NCBI GenBank assembly: GCA_943789105.1
Contig: CALSSW010000001.1
Span: 434,001-498,000 of the forward strand
Direction: 5' to 3'
DNA length: 64,000 nt
Origin: an uncultured Ulvibacter sp.
Lineage (GTDB): Bacteria > Bacteroidota > Bacteroidia > Flavobacteriales > Flavobacteriaceae
This document shows, piece after piece, positions 1 to 6,820 of the stretch (position 1 is its first letter; each line of letters opens with the position of its first letter). The notes beneath the pieces are model-generated. The model was given only the letters and a program-made list of their open reading frames with translations. It did no database searches and had not been told where the DNA came from. The position numbers and the translations under genes are program-made.

Positions 1-531
1 AATGGTCAGGAAAAAATAGTTACAAATAGGGGAGAGGATCCCAAAATTGATGGCACATTGCTTGGCGTTGAAACAAGCGTTATACAAAAAGGCTATGAGC
101 CACCTATTCATGATTTTAGTATAGAGCGTGATGGAGTAGATTATACCACCCAAATGCTGGAGGAGGAACACCTTTTGGTTGTAATAGCCTACAACCTTGA
201 TATAGCCCAAAAAGAGGGCTTTATTGCCATTAAAGAGGCTACAGATACCGCTACTAAAAAAGGGTATACTGTCATTGGTATCTCTGCCTCATCTACCCCA
301 GAGACAGAAAAACTCACAGCCAAATACGATCTTGATTTTCCCTTCTATTTTTGTGACATGACTGCTTTAAAAACCATAATTAGAAGCAACCCGAGTATCA
401 TGAGGCTGGAAAGAGGAACCATTTTACAAAAATTACATTTTAATGATGTAGATCAATTGAGGCTGAAAACAATAAAAAAAACTCCATTGCGTCCAGATAC
501 TCCTGTTGTAAAACTAGATAGTATAAACTAA
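1..531 (+). CDS. C-terminal part of a BT_3928-like (DoxX-related) protein, 5' end outside window
   Basis: The reading frame is open from base 1, so this is the 3' part of a longer gene; an internal ATG-like start near base 58 is not needed. The visible part is a soluble domain with a strand-helix pattern (HLLVVIAYNLD, then a helix, then YTVIGISASS, and DFPFYFCD), which recalls the thioredoxin-like C-terminal domain that follows a DoxX-type four-helix membrane region in the Bacteroidota BT_3928 family. No CxxC redox pair is visible. The stop lies 6 bases before the next permease gene, so the two are probably co-transcribed. The family assignment is from memory of the conserved neighbourhood (BT_3928-like, permease, tpiA, prmA, clpS) and is moderately sure. 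Confidence 0.6.
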   Translation, partial: NGQEKIVTNRGEDPKIDGTLLGVETSVIQKGYEPPIHDFSIERDGVDYTTQMLEEEHLLVVIAYNLDIAQKEGFIAIKEATDTATKKGYTVIGISASSTPETEKLTAKYDLDFPFYFCDMTALKTIIRSNPSIMRLERGTILQKLHFNDVDQLRLKTIKKTPLRPDTPVVKLDSIN

Positions 532-537
532 TACCCA

Positions 538-1611
538 GTGATAGAATATACATTAAAAAAAATAGGATATGCCACTCTCACCCTCTTTGGTGTAGTTACG
601 GTTATTTTTATGTTATTCAATATGCTCCCTGATGACCCAGCCAAAATGATGCTAGGTCAAAATCAAAGCAAAGAGCAGATTGCTGCAGTACAAAAAAAGT
701 ACGGCCTTGATAAACCAATATTTACTCAATATTTATTATACATCAATGATCTTTCTCCTATATCATATCATAGCAATAAGGCCTCAGGTTACACCTTTTT
801 AGCCCCCAAAAAATACACTGCTTTAACCGTTTTTGCTATAGGTGGCGGGAGTGTTGTAGTAAAGTTTCCATATTTAAGAGAATCTTTTCAAAAAAGCGGA
901 AAAAAAGTGAGTGCCGTTATTGCGCAAACCTTGCCCAATACTATAGTGTTGGCTGTAAGTTCTATAGTAATAGCAATGTTGTTAGGAGTATTTTTAGGCA
1001 TTGTATCGGTGCTTTATAAAGATCGTTGGCTAGACAAAGCTATTCAACTAATAAGTACCCTAGGGATGAGTGTTCCTTCTTTTTTTAGTGCTATTTTATT
1101 TGCCTGGGTATTTGGCTTTGTGCTGCACAGATACACGGGGCTTCAAATGACAGGTAGTTTGTATGAAGTAGATGATTTTGGAAATGGCACCTACATACAA
1201 TGGAAAAACTTAGTATTGCCTGCTATTGTTTTAGGTATTAGACCTCTTGCGGTGGTTAGTCAATTAATGCGAAATTCTTTACTAGAGGTTTTAAATCAAG
1301 ATTATATTACCACTGCCAAAGCAAAAGGGCTCTCCCAAAGAGCAGTAATTGGTAGGCATGCTTTGAAAAATTCTTTAAACCCCGTTGTAACAGCTATTTC
1401 TGGGTGGTTTGCCTCCATGCTTGCCGGTGCTGTTTTTGTAGAGTTTATTTTTGGCTGGAATGGTATAGGCAAAGAAATAGTAGACGCCTTAAATAAAAGC
1501 GATCTTCCTGTTATTATGGGAACGGTTATTGTTATTGCAAGTTTGTTTATAGTAATCAATATCTTTGTAGATATTCTATACGGATGGCTAGACCCAAAAA
1601 TTAGAACTTAA
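538..1611 (+). CDS. ABC transporter permease, DppB/OppB family
   Basis: Inner-membrane permease of the peptide/nickel type, 357 residues, GTG start. A transmembrane segment near residues 10-30 is followed by the family motif around NMLPDDPAKMMLG. A soluble insert follows, then five further hydrophobic segments. The EAA loop that contacts the ATPase is visible as AKAKGLSQRAVIGRHALKNS (about residues 261-280). The protein ends in GWLDPKIRT, typical of DppB. No substrate-binding protein, partner permease or ATPase lies beside it in this window, so the substrate is unknown. The upstream gene ends 6 bases before the GTG. The central insert (SPISYHSNKASG onward) is longer than in E. coli DppB. Confidence 0.85.
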   Translation: MIEYTLKKIGYATLTLFGVVTVIFMLFNMLPDDPAKMMLGQNQSKEQIAAVQKKYGLDKPIFTQYLLYINDLSPISYHSNKASGYTFLAPKKYTALTVFAIGGGSVVVKFPYLRESFQKSGKKVSAVIAQTLPNTIVLAVSSIVIAMLLGVFLGIVSVLYKDRWLDKAIQLISTLGMSVPSFFSAILFAWVFGFVLHRYTGLQMTGSLYEVDDFGNGTYIQWKNLVLPAIVLGIRPLAVVSQLMRNSLLEVLNQDYITTAKAKGLSQRAVIGRHALKNSLNPVVTAISGWFASMLAGAVFVEFIFGWNGIGKEIVDALNKSDLPVIMGTVIVIASLFIVINIFVDILYGWLDPKIRT

Positions 1612-1692
1612 AACGTAAATAAATACAATTTACTGGCAGTAATATATAATTTGAGCATATTAAAAAACAATTAGTAAAACAAACACCGAATT

Positions 1693-2445
1693 ATGAGAAG
1701 AAATATAGTAGCAGGAAACTGGAAGATGAATTGTGATATCTCGCAAACCTATGCCCTTTTAGATGCTTTAAAAGAACAAAATTTAACAGATGATGTATCT
1801 GTAATTGTAGCGCCACCTTTTACAAATTTACAAAGTGCAAATCAAGCCCTTTTGGATACTGAGGTTTTAGTAGCAGCCCAAAACATGCATCAAGAGTCTA
1901 CGGGGGCATATACAGGAGAGGTTTCTGCGGCTATGCTCAAGAGTGTTGGCGTTGAGCTTGTTATTTTAGGACACAGTGAACGTCGTGCTATTTTTGGTGA
2001 AACCAATGCGCTTCTTGTAGCCAAAGTAAACACTGCTTTAGAAAATGAAATGACTATTATCTTTTGTTTTGGTGAAGAATTATCTGACAGAAAAGCAGGA
2101 AAACATTTTGATGTGGTTAGACAACAATTACAAGAAGGAATTTTTCATATAGAAAAAGAAAACTGGAACAATGTAATTCTTGCCTATGAGCCTGTGTGGG
2201 CTATCGGAACTGGAGAAACGGCCAGCCCAGAACAGGCTCAAGAAATGCATCACTTTATAAGAAACACGCTAACTGAGGTGTTTGATACAGATGTCTCTCA
2301 AGATGTTTCTATACTCTATGGCGGTAGTGTTAAGCCAGGTAATGCCAAAGAAATATTTAGCAAAGAAGATGTTGACGGAGGCCTTATAGGAGGCGCGGCG
2401 CTAAATGCTACAGATTTTACGGCTATTATTAATGCCTTTGAGTAG
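1693..2445 (+). CDS. tpiA: Triosephosphate isomerase
   Basis: Cytoplasmic glycolytic enzyme that interconverts dihydroxyacetone phosphate and glyceraldehyde 3-phosphate. The 250-residue length is normal. All catalytic parts are visible: N9 and K11 in GNWKMN, H94 in LGHSERR, E166 in AYEPVWAIGTG, with the flexible loop following, and the phosphate-binding GGSVKPGNA near residues 210-218. It starts at ATG 1693 after an 80-base gap from the permease gene and is followed 26 bases later by prmA on the same strand, so tpiA-prmA-clpS may form one transcript. Nothing is abnormal. Confidence 0.97.
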   Translation: MRRNIVAGNWKMNCDISQTYALLDALKEQNLTDDVSVIVAPPFTNLQSANQALLDTEVLVAAQNMHQESTGAYTGEVSAAMLKSVGVELVILGHSERRAIFGETNALLVAKVNTALENEMTIIFCFGEELSDRKAGKHFDVVRQQLQEGIFHIEKENWNNVILAYEPVWAIGTGETASPEQAQEMHHFIRNTLTEVFDTDVSQDVSILYGGSVKPGNAKEIFSKEDVDGGLIGGAALNATDFTAIINAFE

Positions 2446-2471
2446 GTTTAAAAAGATCCAAATTTTAAAGT

Positions 2472-3302
2472 ATGTCTATCTATATAGAGTATCATTTTAA
2501 AGTGTCTCCCTTGCAACCAGGCACAGAAATTTTAATTGCTCAGCTTGGTTATGTGGGTTTTGAGAGTTTTGTTGAAGATCAAACGGGGGTTTTGGCGTAT
2601 ATTCAAAAACAGGAGTATAGCCCGGCAATATTAGAAGATATTCAAGTATTAAACTCTCCAGAATTTGAAATAACATTTCAAAGAAAAGAGATTGCACAAA
2701 TAAATTGGAATGCAGCTTGGGAACAAAATTTTGATCCTATTATTGTAGACCAGACCTGCGCAGTTCGTGCGCCTTTTCATGCTCCCTTTAACTACGCCTA
2801 TGAAATAATTATAGAGCCCAAAATGTCTTTTGGGACAGGGCATCATGAAACTACCTTTATGATGATGCAGCACATTCTTGAAAATGATTTTCAAGGAAAA
2901 ACTGTTTTGGATATGGGCTGTGGTACAGCAGTGCTGGCTATACTTGCTGAAAAAAGAGGTGCAACCAAGCTAGATGCCATAGATATTGATCCTTGGTGTG
3001 TAGAAAATAGCCAAGAGAATGTCTATAGAAACAACTGTAATTTTATTACTGTTTCTTTAGGGGATGCCTCAAAAATACCCAAAGATAAATACCACACTGT
3101 AATAGCCAATATTAATAGAAATATACTACTTAATGATATGGGAGTTTATAAGGAGAGTTTGCTTGCTGGTGGCACTTTGTTTTTGAGTGGGTTTTACACT
3201 CAAGATTTACCTATTATAAAACAGGCCTGCAGTAAATTGGGTTTCACATTTGTTGGAAACAAAGAGCGTAACAATTGGGTAGGGGCAAAGTTTACCCTTT
3301 AA
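2472..3302 (+). CDS. prmA: Ribosomal protein L11 methyltransferase
   Basis: SAM-dependent methyltransferase that methylates ribosomal protein L11 at several amino groups. The 276 residues hold an N-terminal substrate-recognition domain and a Rossmann methyltransferase domain. The SAM-binding glycine motif is VLDMGCGTAVLAI (about 145-157) and is preceded by the characteristic MSFGTGHHETT (118-128). IANINRNILL (about 212-221) occupies the position of motif IV, with NIN in place of the more common NIL/NPP. The L11 gene rplK lies far away at 35.7 kb. The gene sits between tpiA and clpS. Confidence 0.95.
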   Translation: MSIYIEYHFKVSPLQPGTEILIAQLGYVGFESFVEDQTGVLAYIQKQEYSPAILEDIQVLNSPEFEITFQRKEIAQINWNAAWEQNFDPIIVDQTCAVRAPFHAPFNYAYEIIIEPKMSFGTGHHETTFMMMQHILENDFQGKTVLDMGCGTAVLAILAEKRGATKLDAIDIDPWCVENSQENVYRNNCNFITVSLGDASKIPKDKYHTVIANINRNILLNDMGVYKESLLAGGTLFLSGFYTQDLPIIKQACSKLGFTFVGNKERNNWVGAKFTL

Positions 3303-3337
3303 GGTTTGATTGTATTATTTGAAATAACTTTTTAATT

Positions 3338-3616
3338 GTGATAAATACCAAAGAAAAAACACAGGAATCTTCTCAAGTGCTAGAGCAAGAAGCTACTGAG
3401 CATCAAATTATCTTGTTTAACGATGAGGTAAACACCTTTGATCATGTTATTGAGATGCTTATATATGCCTGTGACCATACTCCAGAGCAGGCAGAGCAGT
3501 GCTCTTTGATTGTTCATTACAAAGGCAAGTGTGGTGTTAAAACAGGTCCTTATAAAGAGCTAACAAAGCCCTGCAATATATTACTTGATGCTGGCCTTAG
3601 TGCAGAAATTCAGTAA
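3338..3616 (+). CDS. clpS: ATP-dependent Clp protease adaptor ClpS
   Basis: Small cytosolic adaptor that binds the N-terminal domain of ClpA/ClpC and delivers N-degron substrates. The 92-residue protein has an acidic flexible N-terminus followed by the core: IILFNDEVNTFDHVIEML (about 25-42), matching the conserved NDxxTxxxxV substrate-pocket motif. It then has VHYKGKCGVKTGPY, where most ClpS proteins have a V.x.G.A.v...y pattern. The start is GTG at 3338; no ATG lies upstream in frame. It is the last gene of the tpiA-prmA run and ends 140 bases before the tRNA-Arg promoter. Confidence 0.92.
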   Translation: MINTKEKTQESSQVLEQEATEHQIILFNDEVNTFDHVIEMLIYACDHTPEQAEQCSLIVHYKGKCGVKTGPYKELTKPCNILLDAGLSAEIQ

Positions 3617-3754
3617 AATATATAAACGTATTTTGTTTATTTTACTCACCCTTGGTGTTTTTCGATCCTAGATAATTAAAAGCATAATAGTATAGGGTTT
3701 TAACTAGTGTATAATAAATGGCAAAGGGTCATTTTTTTATATAAAATACTAGCA

Positions 3755-3781
3755 TTGGTTTATTCTATTTTTCTATATTTG
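3755..3781 (+). promoter_or_regulatory. Bacteroidota-type promoter of tRNA-Arg
   Basis: TTG at 3755-3757 and TATATTTG at 3774-3781 match the Bacteroidota housekeeping promoter (-33 TTG, -7 TAnnTTTG) with 16 bases between them. Predicted transcription starts a few bases downstream, about 30 bases before the mature tRNA-Arg 5' end. The match is seen in the sequence; promoter activity is inferred. Confidence 0.7.
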
Positions 3782-3815
3782 CACCCCGAAACAAATGTAT
3801 TTAATGTTTCAAAAC

Positions 3816-3889
3816 GGCCTCGTGGCGCAACTGAATAGCGCACTTGATTACGGCTCAAGAGGTTACAAGTTTGAATCTTGTCGAGGTCA
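3816..3889 (+). tRNA. tRNA-Arg (anticodon ACG)
   Basis: A 74-base cloverleaf. The acceptor stem GGCCTCG pairs with CGAGGTC (one G-U pair), the D stem is GCGC, the anticodon stem CTTGA/TCAAG holds loop TTACGGC with anticodon ACG at 3850-3852, and the T stem is ACAAG/CTTGT. CCA is not encoded. It has its own promoter and a strong terminator, so it is a single-gene unit. The repeat-bearing gene array starts about 80 bases downstream, but I found no second copy of the tRNA 3' end that would mark a classic tRNA-integrated island. Confidence 0.93.
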
Positions 3890-3900
3890 CTACTATTTAC

Positions 3901-3932
3901 AAGGGAACTGGAGAAATCTAGTTCCCTTTTTT
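3901..3932 (+). terminator. Terminator after tRNA-Arg
   Basis: The nine-base stem AAGGGAACT pairs with AGTTCCCTT around a ten-base loop and runs into a T tract (TTTTTT). It lies 11 bases after the tRNA and is a typical Rho-independent terminator. Confidence 0.85.
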
Positions 3933-3972
3933 ATTTTATGTACACTTTAATTGTCTTTTTTAGGGTATTTAA

Positions 3973-4032
3973 GCCTATTTACGTGGTTTAGAAATAGCTG
4001 AACTGAAGGAGGAAGATATGCCTATGGTTTAG
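3973..4032 (+). repeat. Array repeat R1 (coding-like 3' tail, long type)
   Basis: On the + strand this copy reads A-YLRGLEIAELKEEDMPMV and then TAG at 4030-4032, with an in-frame stop directly upstream, so only the last 19 codons of a gene are left. It matches R2 with four synonymous codon differences (CGT/AGA, CTG/TTG, AAG/AAA, GAA/GAG) and one replacement (A/T). Similarity to other copies ends at the stop codon. On the - strand its complement supplies the last codons and stop (KP, TAG) of the 58-residue gene to its right. Confidence 0.85.
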
Positions 4033-4198
4033 TTGTTACTTTATTTAGTTGTATTATTGAAAATACGAGAATAATGATACTTCCAAGTGTTCTTGACAAA
4101 AACTCTAATTGAGACATTGGCTCACCTTGATAGCCAAAAGTATATAAGAAGTTTAATGAAGCTATTATAATTACTATAATCAGTAGTAGTTTTTTCAT
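4022..4198 (-). CDS. Small two-helix membrane protein (array unit 1)
   Basis: A 58-residue protein with two hydrophobic segments, LLLIIVIIIASLNFLY near the N-terminus and LGSIIILVFSIIQL near the C-terminus, joined by a short polar loop. The ATG at 4198 is preferred to a TTG two codons upstream. No family is recognised. The last two codons and the stop are read from the complement of repeat R1, and repeat R2 lies about 20 bases before the start, so the gene fills one repeat-to-repeat interval. Function is unknown; it is one of three such tiny membrane proteins in the array. Confidence 0.6.
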   Translation of the reverse strand: MKKLLLIIVIIIASLNFLYTFGYQGEPMSQLEFLSRTLGSIIILVFSIIQLNKVTTKP

Positions 4199-4215
4199 AC
4201 TCAAATATAAGAAAT

Positions 4216-4284
4216 GTAAGTTTAACCTATTTAAGAGGTTTAGAAATAGCTGAATTGAAAGAGGAGGATATGCCTATGGTTTAG
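4216..4284 (+). repeat. Array repeat R2 (coding-like 3' tail, long type)
   Basis: The longest clean copy with R7. In the same + frame as R1 it reads NVSLTYLRGLEIAELKEED, then MPMV and TAG at 4282-4284 (the first N lies just before 4216). The upstream flank aaatgtaag is shared with R7, so the repeat extends at least five codons further left than R1. To the right of the stop codon nothing is shared. Its complement supplies the KP-stop end of the next - strand gene. Confidence 0.85.
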
Positions 4285-4477
4285 GATTTTTTTTCTTTGA
4301 ATTATCTTTTTTCCAAATATATTTTCCAAACATTATAATCAATCCTATTAAAAGAAAAATACTTCCATTTGGATAACCATCAAACACATAATCATTAGAA
4401 ACGTATCCATAAACAATCCAAATTAATCCTATACTTGCTGTTATAACCCCTTCGTTATTTTTAATATATTTTTTCAT
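4274..4477 (-). CDS. Small two-helix membrane protein (array unit 2)
   Basis: A 67-residue protein, ATG at 4477. It has a short charged N-terminus (MKKYIKNNEG), a first hydrophobic segment VITASIGLIWIVYGYVS, a loop YVFDGYPNG, a second segment SIFLLIGLIIMFGKYIW and a basic tail ending KKNPKP. The tail KP-stop is read from the complement of repeat R2. The 28 bases before its start are nearly identical to those before the 480-residue gene at 5978 (ccccaatttacaacatttag), so the unit's 5' flank is shared too. Function unknown. Confidence 0.65.
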   Translation of the reverse strand: MKKYIKNNEGVITASIGLIWIVYGYVSNDYVFDGYPNGSIFLLIGLIIMFGKYIWKKDNSKKKNPKP

Positions 4478-4505
4478 ATCCCCAATTTACAACATTTAGT
4501 TTTTT

Positions 4506-4539
4506 CTTAAACTATCTGAAGAAGATAGCTATGGTTTAG
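4506..4539 (+). repeat. Array repeat R3 (short type)
   Basis: Short-type copy beginning CTTAAACTATCTGAAGAAGA and ending ATGGTTTAG. The + frame reads LKLSEED and then diverges from R4 by a small indel, so this copy is degenerate. Its arms CT(T)AAACTAT and ATGGTTTAG can pair over nine bases with one bulged T and one G-T pair. Bases 4478-4505 to its left are nearly identical to those left of R4. The complement carries the stop of the 480-residue gene. Confidence 0.75.
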
Positions 4540-5978
4540 TCATAGTAAGGCTTACCATTTTTGTCTTGTAAAGACATCATAAGCTCAAAGCAAAGTTGAT
4601 CTATATTGTCTTGAAAGGAATTAAAAGCTGAAACGTTAGATAAAATTACAATGCCTGTTTGGTTTTTAATATCTATTGCCATTGAAGAAGTGTATCCACC
4701 TGTTCCTCCATTATGCCAATGCCATTTATTATCCGATTTTTCTGAGTTTATTATATGCCAACCGAGCCCTAAATCAACCTGATCATTAAGCTTAACTGTT
4801 TTTTTTGTCATTAACATCAAATCCAAATTAGATTTATTAAAATGAGCGATTCCATATTTTGTTAAATCTTCAACATTGGATAAGATTCCCCCTGCACTTG
4901 ATAAAGAAGCTAATTCCCAATTTGATGTATGATTTCCTTCAATATCAAGACCTTTAACAAGTTTTTCATTTACCAAGTTTATATTGAAAGTTGTGTTTTT
5001 CATATTATGTTTTGAGAAAATATATTTCTCATACAGTTCCTCATAATTTAAATTATAAATATTACTTAGTGTGAATCCTAATAATCCCATTCCCAAATTT
5101 GAGTATTCTGAATTTCCAATATTTTTATCATCAATTTCCATAAAATTTATTAGATAATCTTTTAAATATTCATCATTATAATGTTTGTAGGGGTTGTCAG
5201 AAGAATACGCCTCCTGTTCAAAATTTGATGGCATTCTTGGTAATCCTGAGGTATGGTTAGCAAGACTTTTGAAAGAAATTGAAAAGTTATTTTTAAACTT
5301 TATGTCTAAGTAGTCATTAATGTTTTCATTCAGTTTTATCTTATTATCGATTACTGATTTAGCTAATATGTTTGCTGTAAAAACTTTTGTGATTGAACCA
5401 ATCTCAAAAATATCTTTATAGTTAGACAAATAAAAAATTGAGTCATTTTGACGTTTTAACCCGTAATAAGTTACTTTGTCACTGTTGATAAATGCTAACG
5501 AAATTTGAGTGTTATTTGGAAAGTATTTTGACTTTTCAAAAATTAATTCAATTTGTTTATCAGAAATTAAACTGCCATTATTTGATAAACTATTTATAGC
5601 CAAGCCTGAAAGAATCTCATCTCGAAAAGTATCAAAGTAAAAAACTTCAGCTATTTTTTTATCGTCATCAATTGAAAAGCTGTATTGTGAAACCCATTTT
5701 TCAAAAGTCAATTTGTAAATTGAGATATTATTTTCTTCTCTAATAAATTCATTTTCAGAAATTTTACCTGCATTAGAATTTAAATTTTTAAGAAAATCTG
5801 TCAGTTCGTTTATCGGTAATGTTGTTTTCATTTCAGCAGAAAATAATTCAAAAACTGATTGATAATCCTCATTGTTATAAGCTTTAATAAAATCATTAAC
5901 CAATTCCTGTCCTTCAAACTTATCTTCTTGAGCATTCATCAAAAAAGGAATAAATAGTAATAGTATTAGCTTTTTCAT
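4536..5978 (-). CDS. Serine beta-lactamase-like hydrolase with N-terminal DUF3887-like domain (array unit 3)
   Basis: 480 residues. A signal peptide (MKKLILLLFIPFLMNAQ) precedes a domain of about 110 residues resembling the DUF3887/NTF2-like fold (NDFIKAYNNEDYQSVFELF). A class C beta-lactamase/penicillin-binding domain follows. Its catalytic motifs are complete: S195-I-T-K198 (SxxK), Y292-S-N294 (YxN) and H422-N-G-G (in place of KTG). It is therefore probably an active periplasmic serine hydrolase, peptidase or esterase; the true substrate is unknown and antibiotic hydrolysis should not be assumed. It is the largest gene in the repeat array and its stop lies in repeat R3. Confidence 0.85.
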   Translation of the reverse strand: MKKLILLLFIPFLMNAQEDKFEGQELVNDFIKAYNNEDYQSVFELFSAEMKTTLPINELTDFLKNLNSNAGKISENEFIREENNISIYKLTFEKWVSQYSFSIDDDKKIAEVFYFDTFRDEILSGLAINSLSNNGSLISDKQIELIFEKSKYFPNNTQISLAFINSDKVTYYGLKRQNDSIFYLSNYKDIFEIGSITKVFTANILAKSVIDNKIKLNENINDYLDIKFKNNFSISFKSLANHTSGLPRMPSNFEQEAYSSDNPYKHYNDEYLKDYLINFMEIDDKNIGNSEYSNLGMGLLGFTLSNIYNLNYEELYEKYIFSKHNMKNTTFNINLVNEKLVKGLDIEGNHTSNWELASLSSAGGILSNVEDLTKYGIAHFNKSNLDLMLMTKKTVKLNDQVDLGLGWHIINSEKSDNKWHWHNGGTGGYTSSMAIDIKNQTGIVILSNVSAFNSFQDNIDQLCFELMMSLQDKNGKPYYD

Positions 5979-6006
5979 ACCCCCAATTTACAACATTTAG
6001 TTTTTA

Positions 6007-6039
6007 CTTAAACTATCTGAAGATATGCCTATGGTTTAG
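6007..6039 (+). repeat. Array repeat R4 (short type)
   Basis: The + frame reads LKLSEDMPMV and TAG at 6037-6039, the same tail as R1 and R2 but with a different preceding sequence. The region just left (5979-6006) is nearly identical to that left of R3. Arms CT(T)AAACTAT and ATGGTTTAG form a nine-base-pair hairpin with one bulge. Sharing ends at the stop codon. Confidence 0.8.
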
Positions 6040-6155
6040 TTTCTATTCTTTCTGTATATCCTTAAAGCTTCATAAGCACAAGCTAATGCCCCAATTGAAC
6101 AAACTATTATAATAATGTTTTTGTATTCGGGTTCATCAGAGAGAAAATAGCTGAA
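6036..6155 (-). pseudogene. Remnant of a small membrane-protein gene (array unit 4)
   Basis: An open - strand frame of about 39 codons lacks any start codon. Its translation ends with a hydrophobic segment (NIIIIVCSIGALACAYEAL), a basic tail RIYRKNRN and a TAA read from the complement of repeat R4. That is the same arrangement as the intact units 1, 2 and 5, so this is most likely the 3' end of a further small membrane-protein gene that has lost its start. It lies between R4 and R5, which are only about 100 bases apart. Confidence 0.5.
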
Positions 6156-6185
6156 TTAAAAGAAGAGGATATACCTATTTTTTAG
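6141..6185 (+). repeat. Array repeat R5 (diverged long type)
   Basis: The + frame reads EKIAELKEEDIPIF and TAG at 6183-6185, so the reading frame, the core IAELKEED and the stop position are kept while M-P-M-V became I-P-I-F. The left part (YLRGL) is replaced by FIRE. The complement gives the end of the 55-residue gene to the right. Confidence 0.7.
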
Positions 6186-6342
6186 ATTTTAAGCACTCAA
6201 GCCAAACAAGTATAGTAGCTACTATAATACCTGCCCAAATAAACAGCTCAGCTATACTAATATCATAAACTCTCCAAATAATAAATGACAGGGTGCTTAT
6301 TGTCAAGGATGTGATACAAGCAATCTTATATGATTTTATCAT
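6175..6342 (-). CDS. Very small two-helix membrane protein (array unit 5), 55 residues
   Basis: ATG at 6342 and stop TAG at 6177-6175 give a 55-residue protein: MIKSYKIACITSLTISTLSF, a turn WRVYDIS, then a second hydrophobic stretch ELFIWAGIIVATILVWLE and a basic end CLKSKK. It is below the usual 60-residue reporting limit and easily missed. The stop lies in the complement of repeat R5 and R6 begins about 20 bases before its start, so it fills exactly one repeat interval like its neighbours. No homologue is recognised. Confidence 0.55.
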   Translation of the reverse strand: MIKSYKIACITSLTISTLSFIIWRVYDISIAELFIWAGIIVATILVWLECLKSKK

Positions 6343-6362
6343 ATTCTAAACATAGTAATTAA

Positions 6363-6412
6363 TTTACGTGGTTTAAATAGCTGAACTGAAAGAGGAAGAG
6401 TATTCCTACAAA
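6363..6412 (+). repeat. Array repeat R6 (frameshifted long type)
   Basis: Keeps LRGL and, after a two-base deletion, IAELKEEE, then diverges at the 3' end (TATTCCTAC in place of GATATGCCTATGG). It is the most decayed long copy. Its complement still carries the TAG stop of the 113-residue lipoprotein gene. Confidence 0.65.
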
Positions 6413-6747
6413 CCTATTAGTACCCCTAAAAAAACAGCAAAAAGCACAGCAGTTACTACTAATGCTGAACCGGCGAGTAGTCCAGAAGATTTTAAAAGTG
6501 AAAACTTTCTAACTTTCACTTCATAAATTTCATCCACAGAAATTTCTTGTAGTTGCCCATTAGTATCTACAGTCAATGTTTGCTCATTTTTAGAAACTAA
6601 GGTTCCTTTAATATTTATTCCTCCAATCGCTTTTACCTCAACCTTTTGTTTTTTTTCAATTGGAATAATATCATAGTTTACTGTCTTATAACTAAAACAA
6701 CCTTGAAACAAAATTAAAAATGACAGTAATAGATAAAGTTTTTTCAT
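6406..6747 (-). CDS. Small lipoprotein with C-terminal membrane segment (array unit 6)
   Basis: A 113-residue protein with a lipoprotein signal peptide: MKKLYLLLSFLILFQGC, cysteine at 17. The middle is beta-rich (VEVKAIGGINIKGTLVSKNEQ, TLTVDTNG, ISVDEIYEVKVRKF), resembling short SH3-like or LSm-like barrels in Bacteroidota lipoproteins. A long hydrophobic tail from about residue 88 (SSGLLAGSALVVTAVLFAV) runs to the stop. The stop lies in repeat R6. Function is unknown; the envelope location is inferred from the lipobox. Confidence 0.7.
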   Translation of the reverse strand: MKKLYLLLSFLILFQGCFSYKTVNYDIIPIEKKQKVEVKAIGGINIKGTLVSKNEQTLTVDTNGQLQEISVDEIYEVKVRKFSLLKSSGLLAGSALVVTAVLFAVFLGVLIGL

Positions 6748-6820
6748 AATTATGTTAATGTGTTTTAAATTGTAATTTACAATTAATTATGTGTTAATAA
6801 AGAATTGCTCTCATATAAAT

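Noticed and set aside
4001-4032. Mini-ORF M-P-M-V with GGAGG upstream as an independent tetrapeptide gene
   Set aside because: The longer in-frame peptide with synonymous changes between copies explains the bases better; the GGAGG is part of codons for K-E-E.
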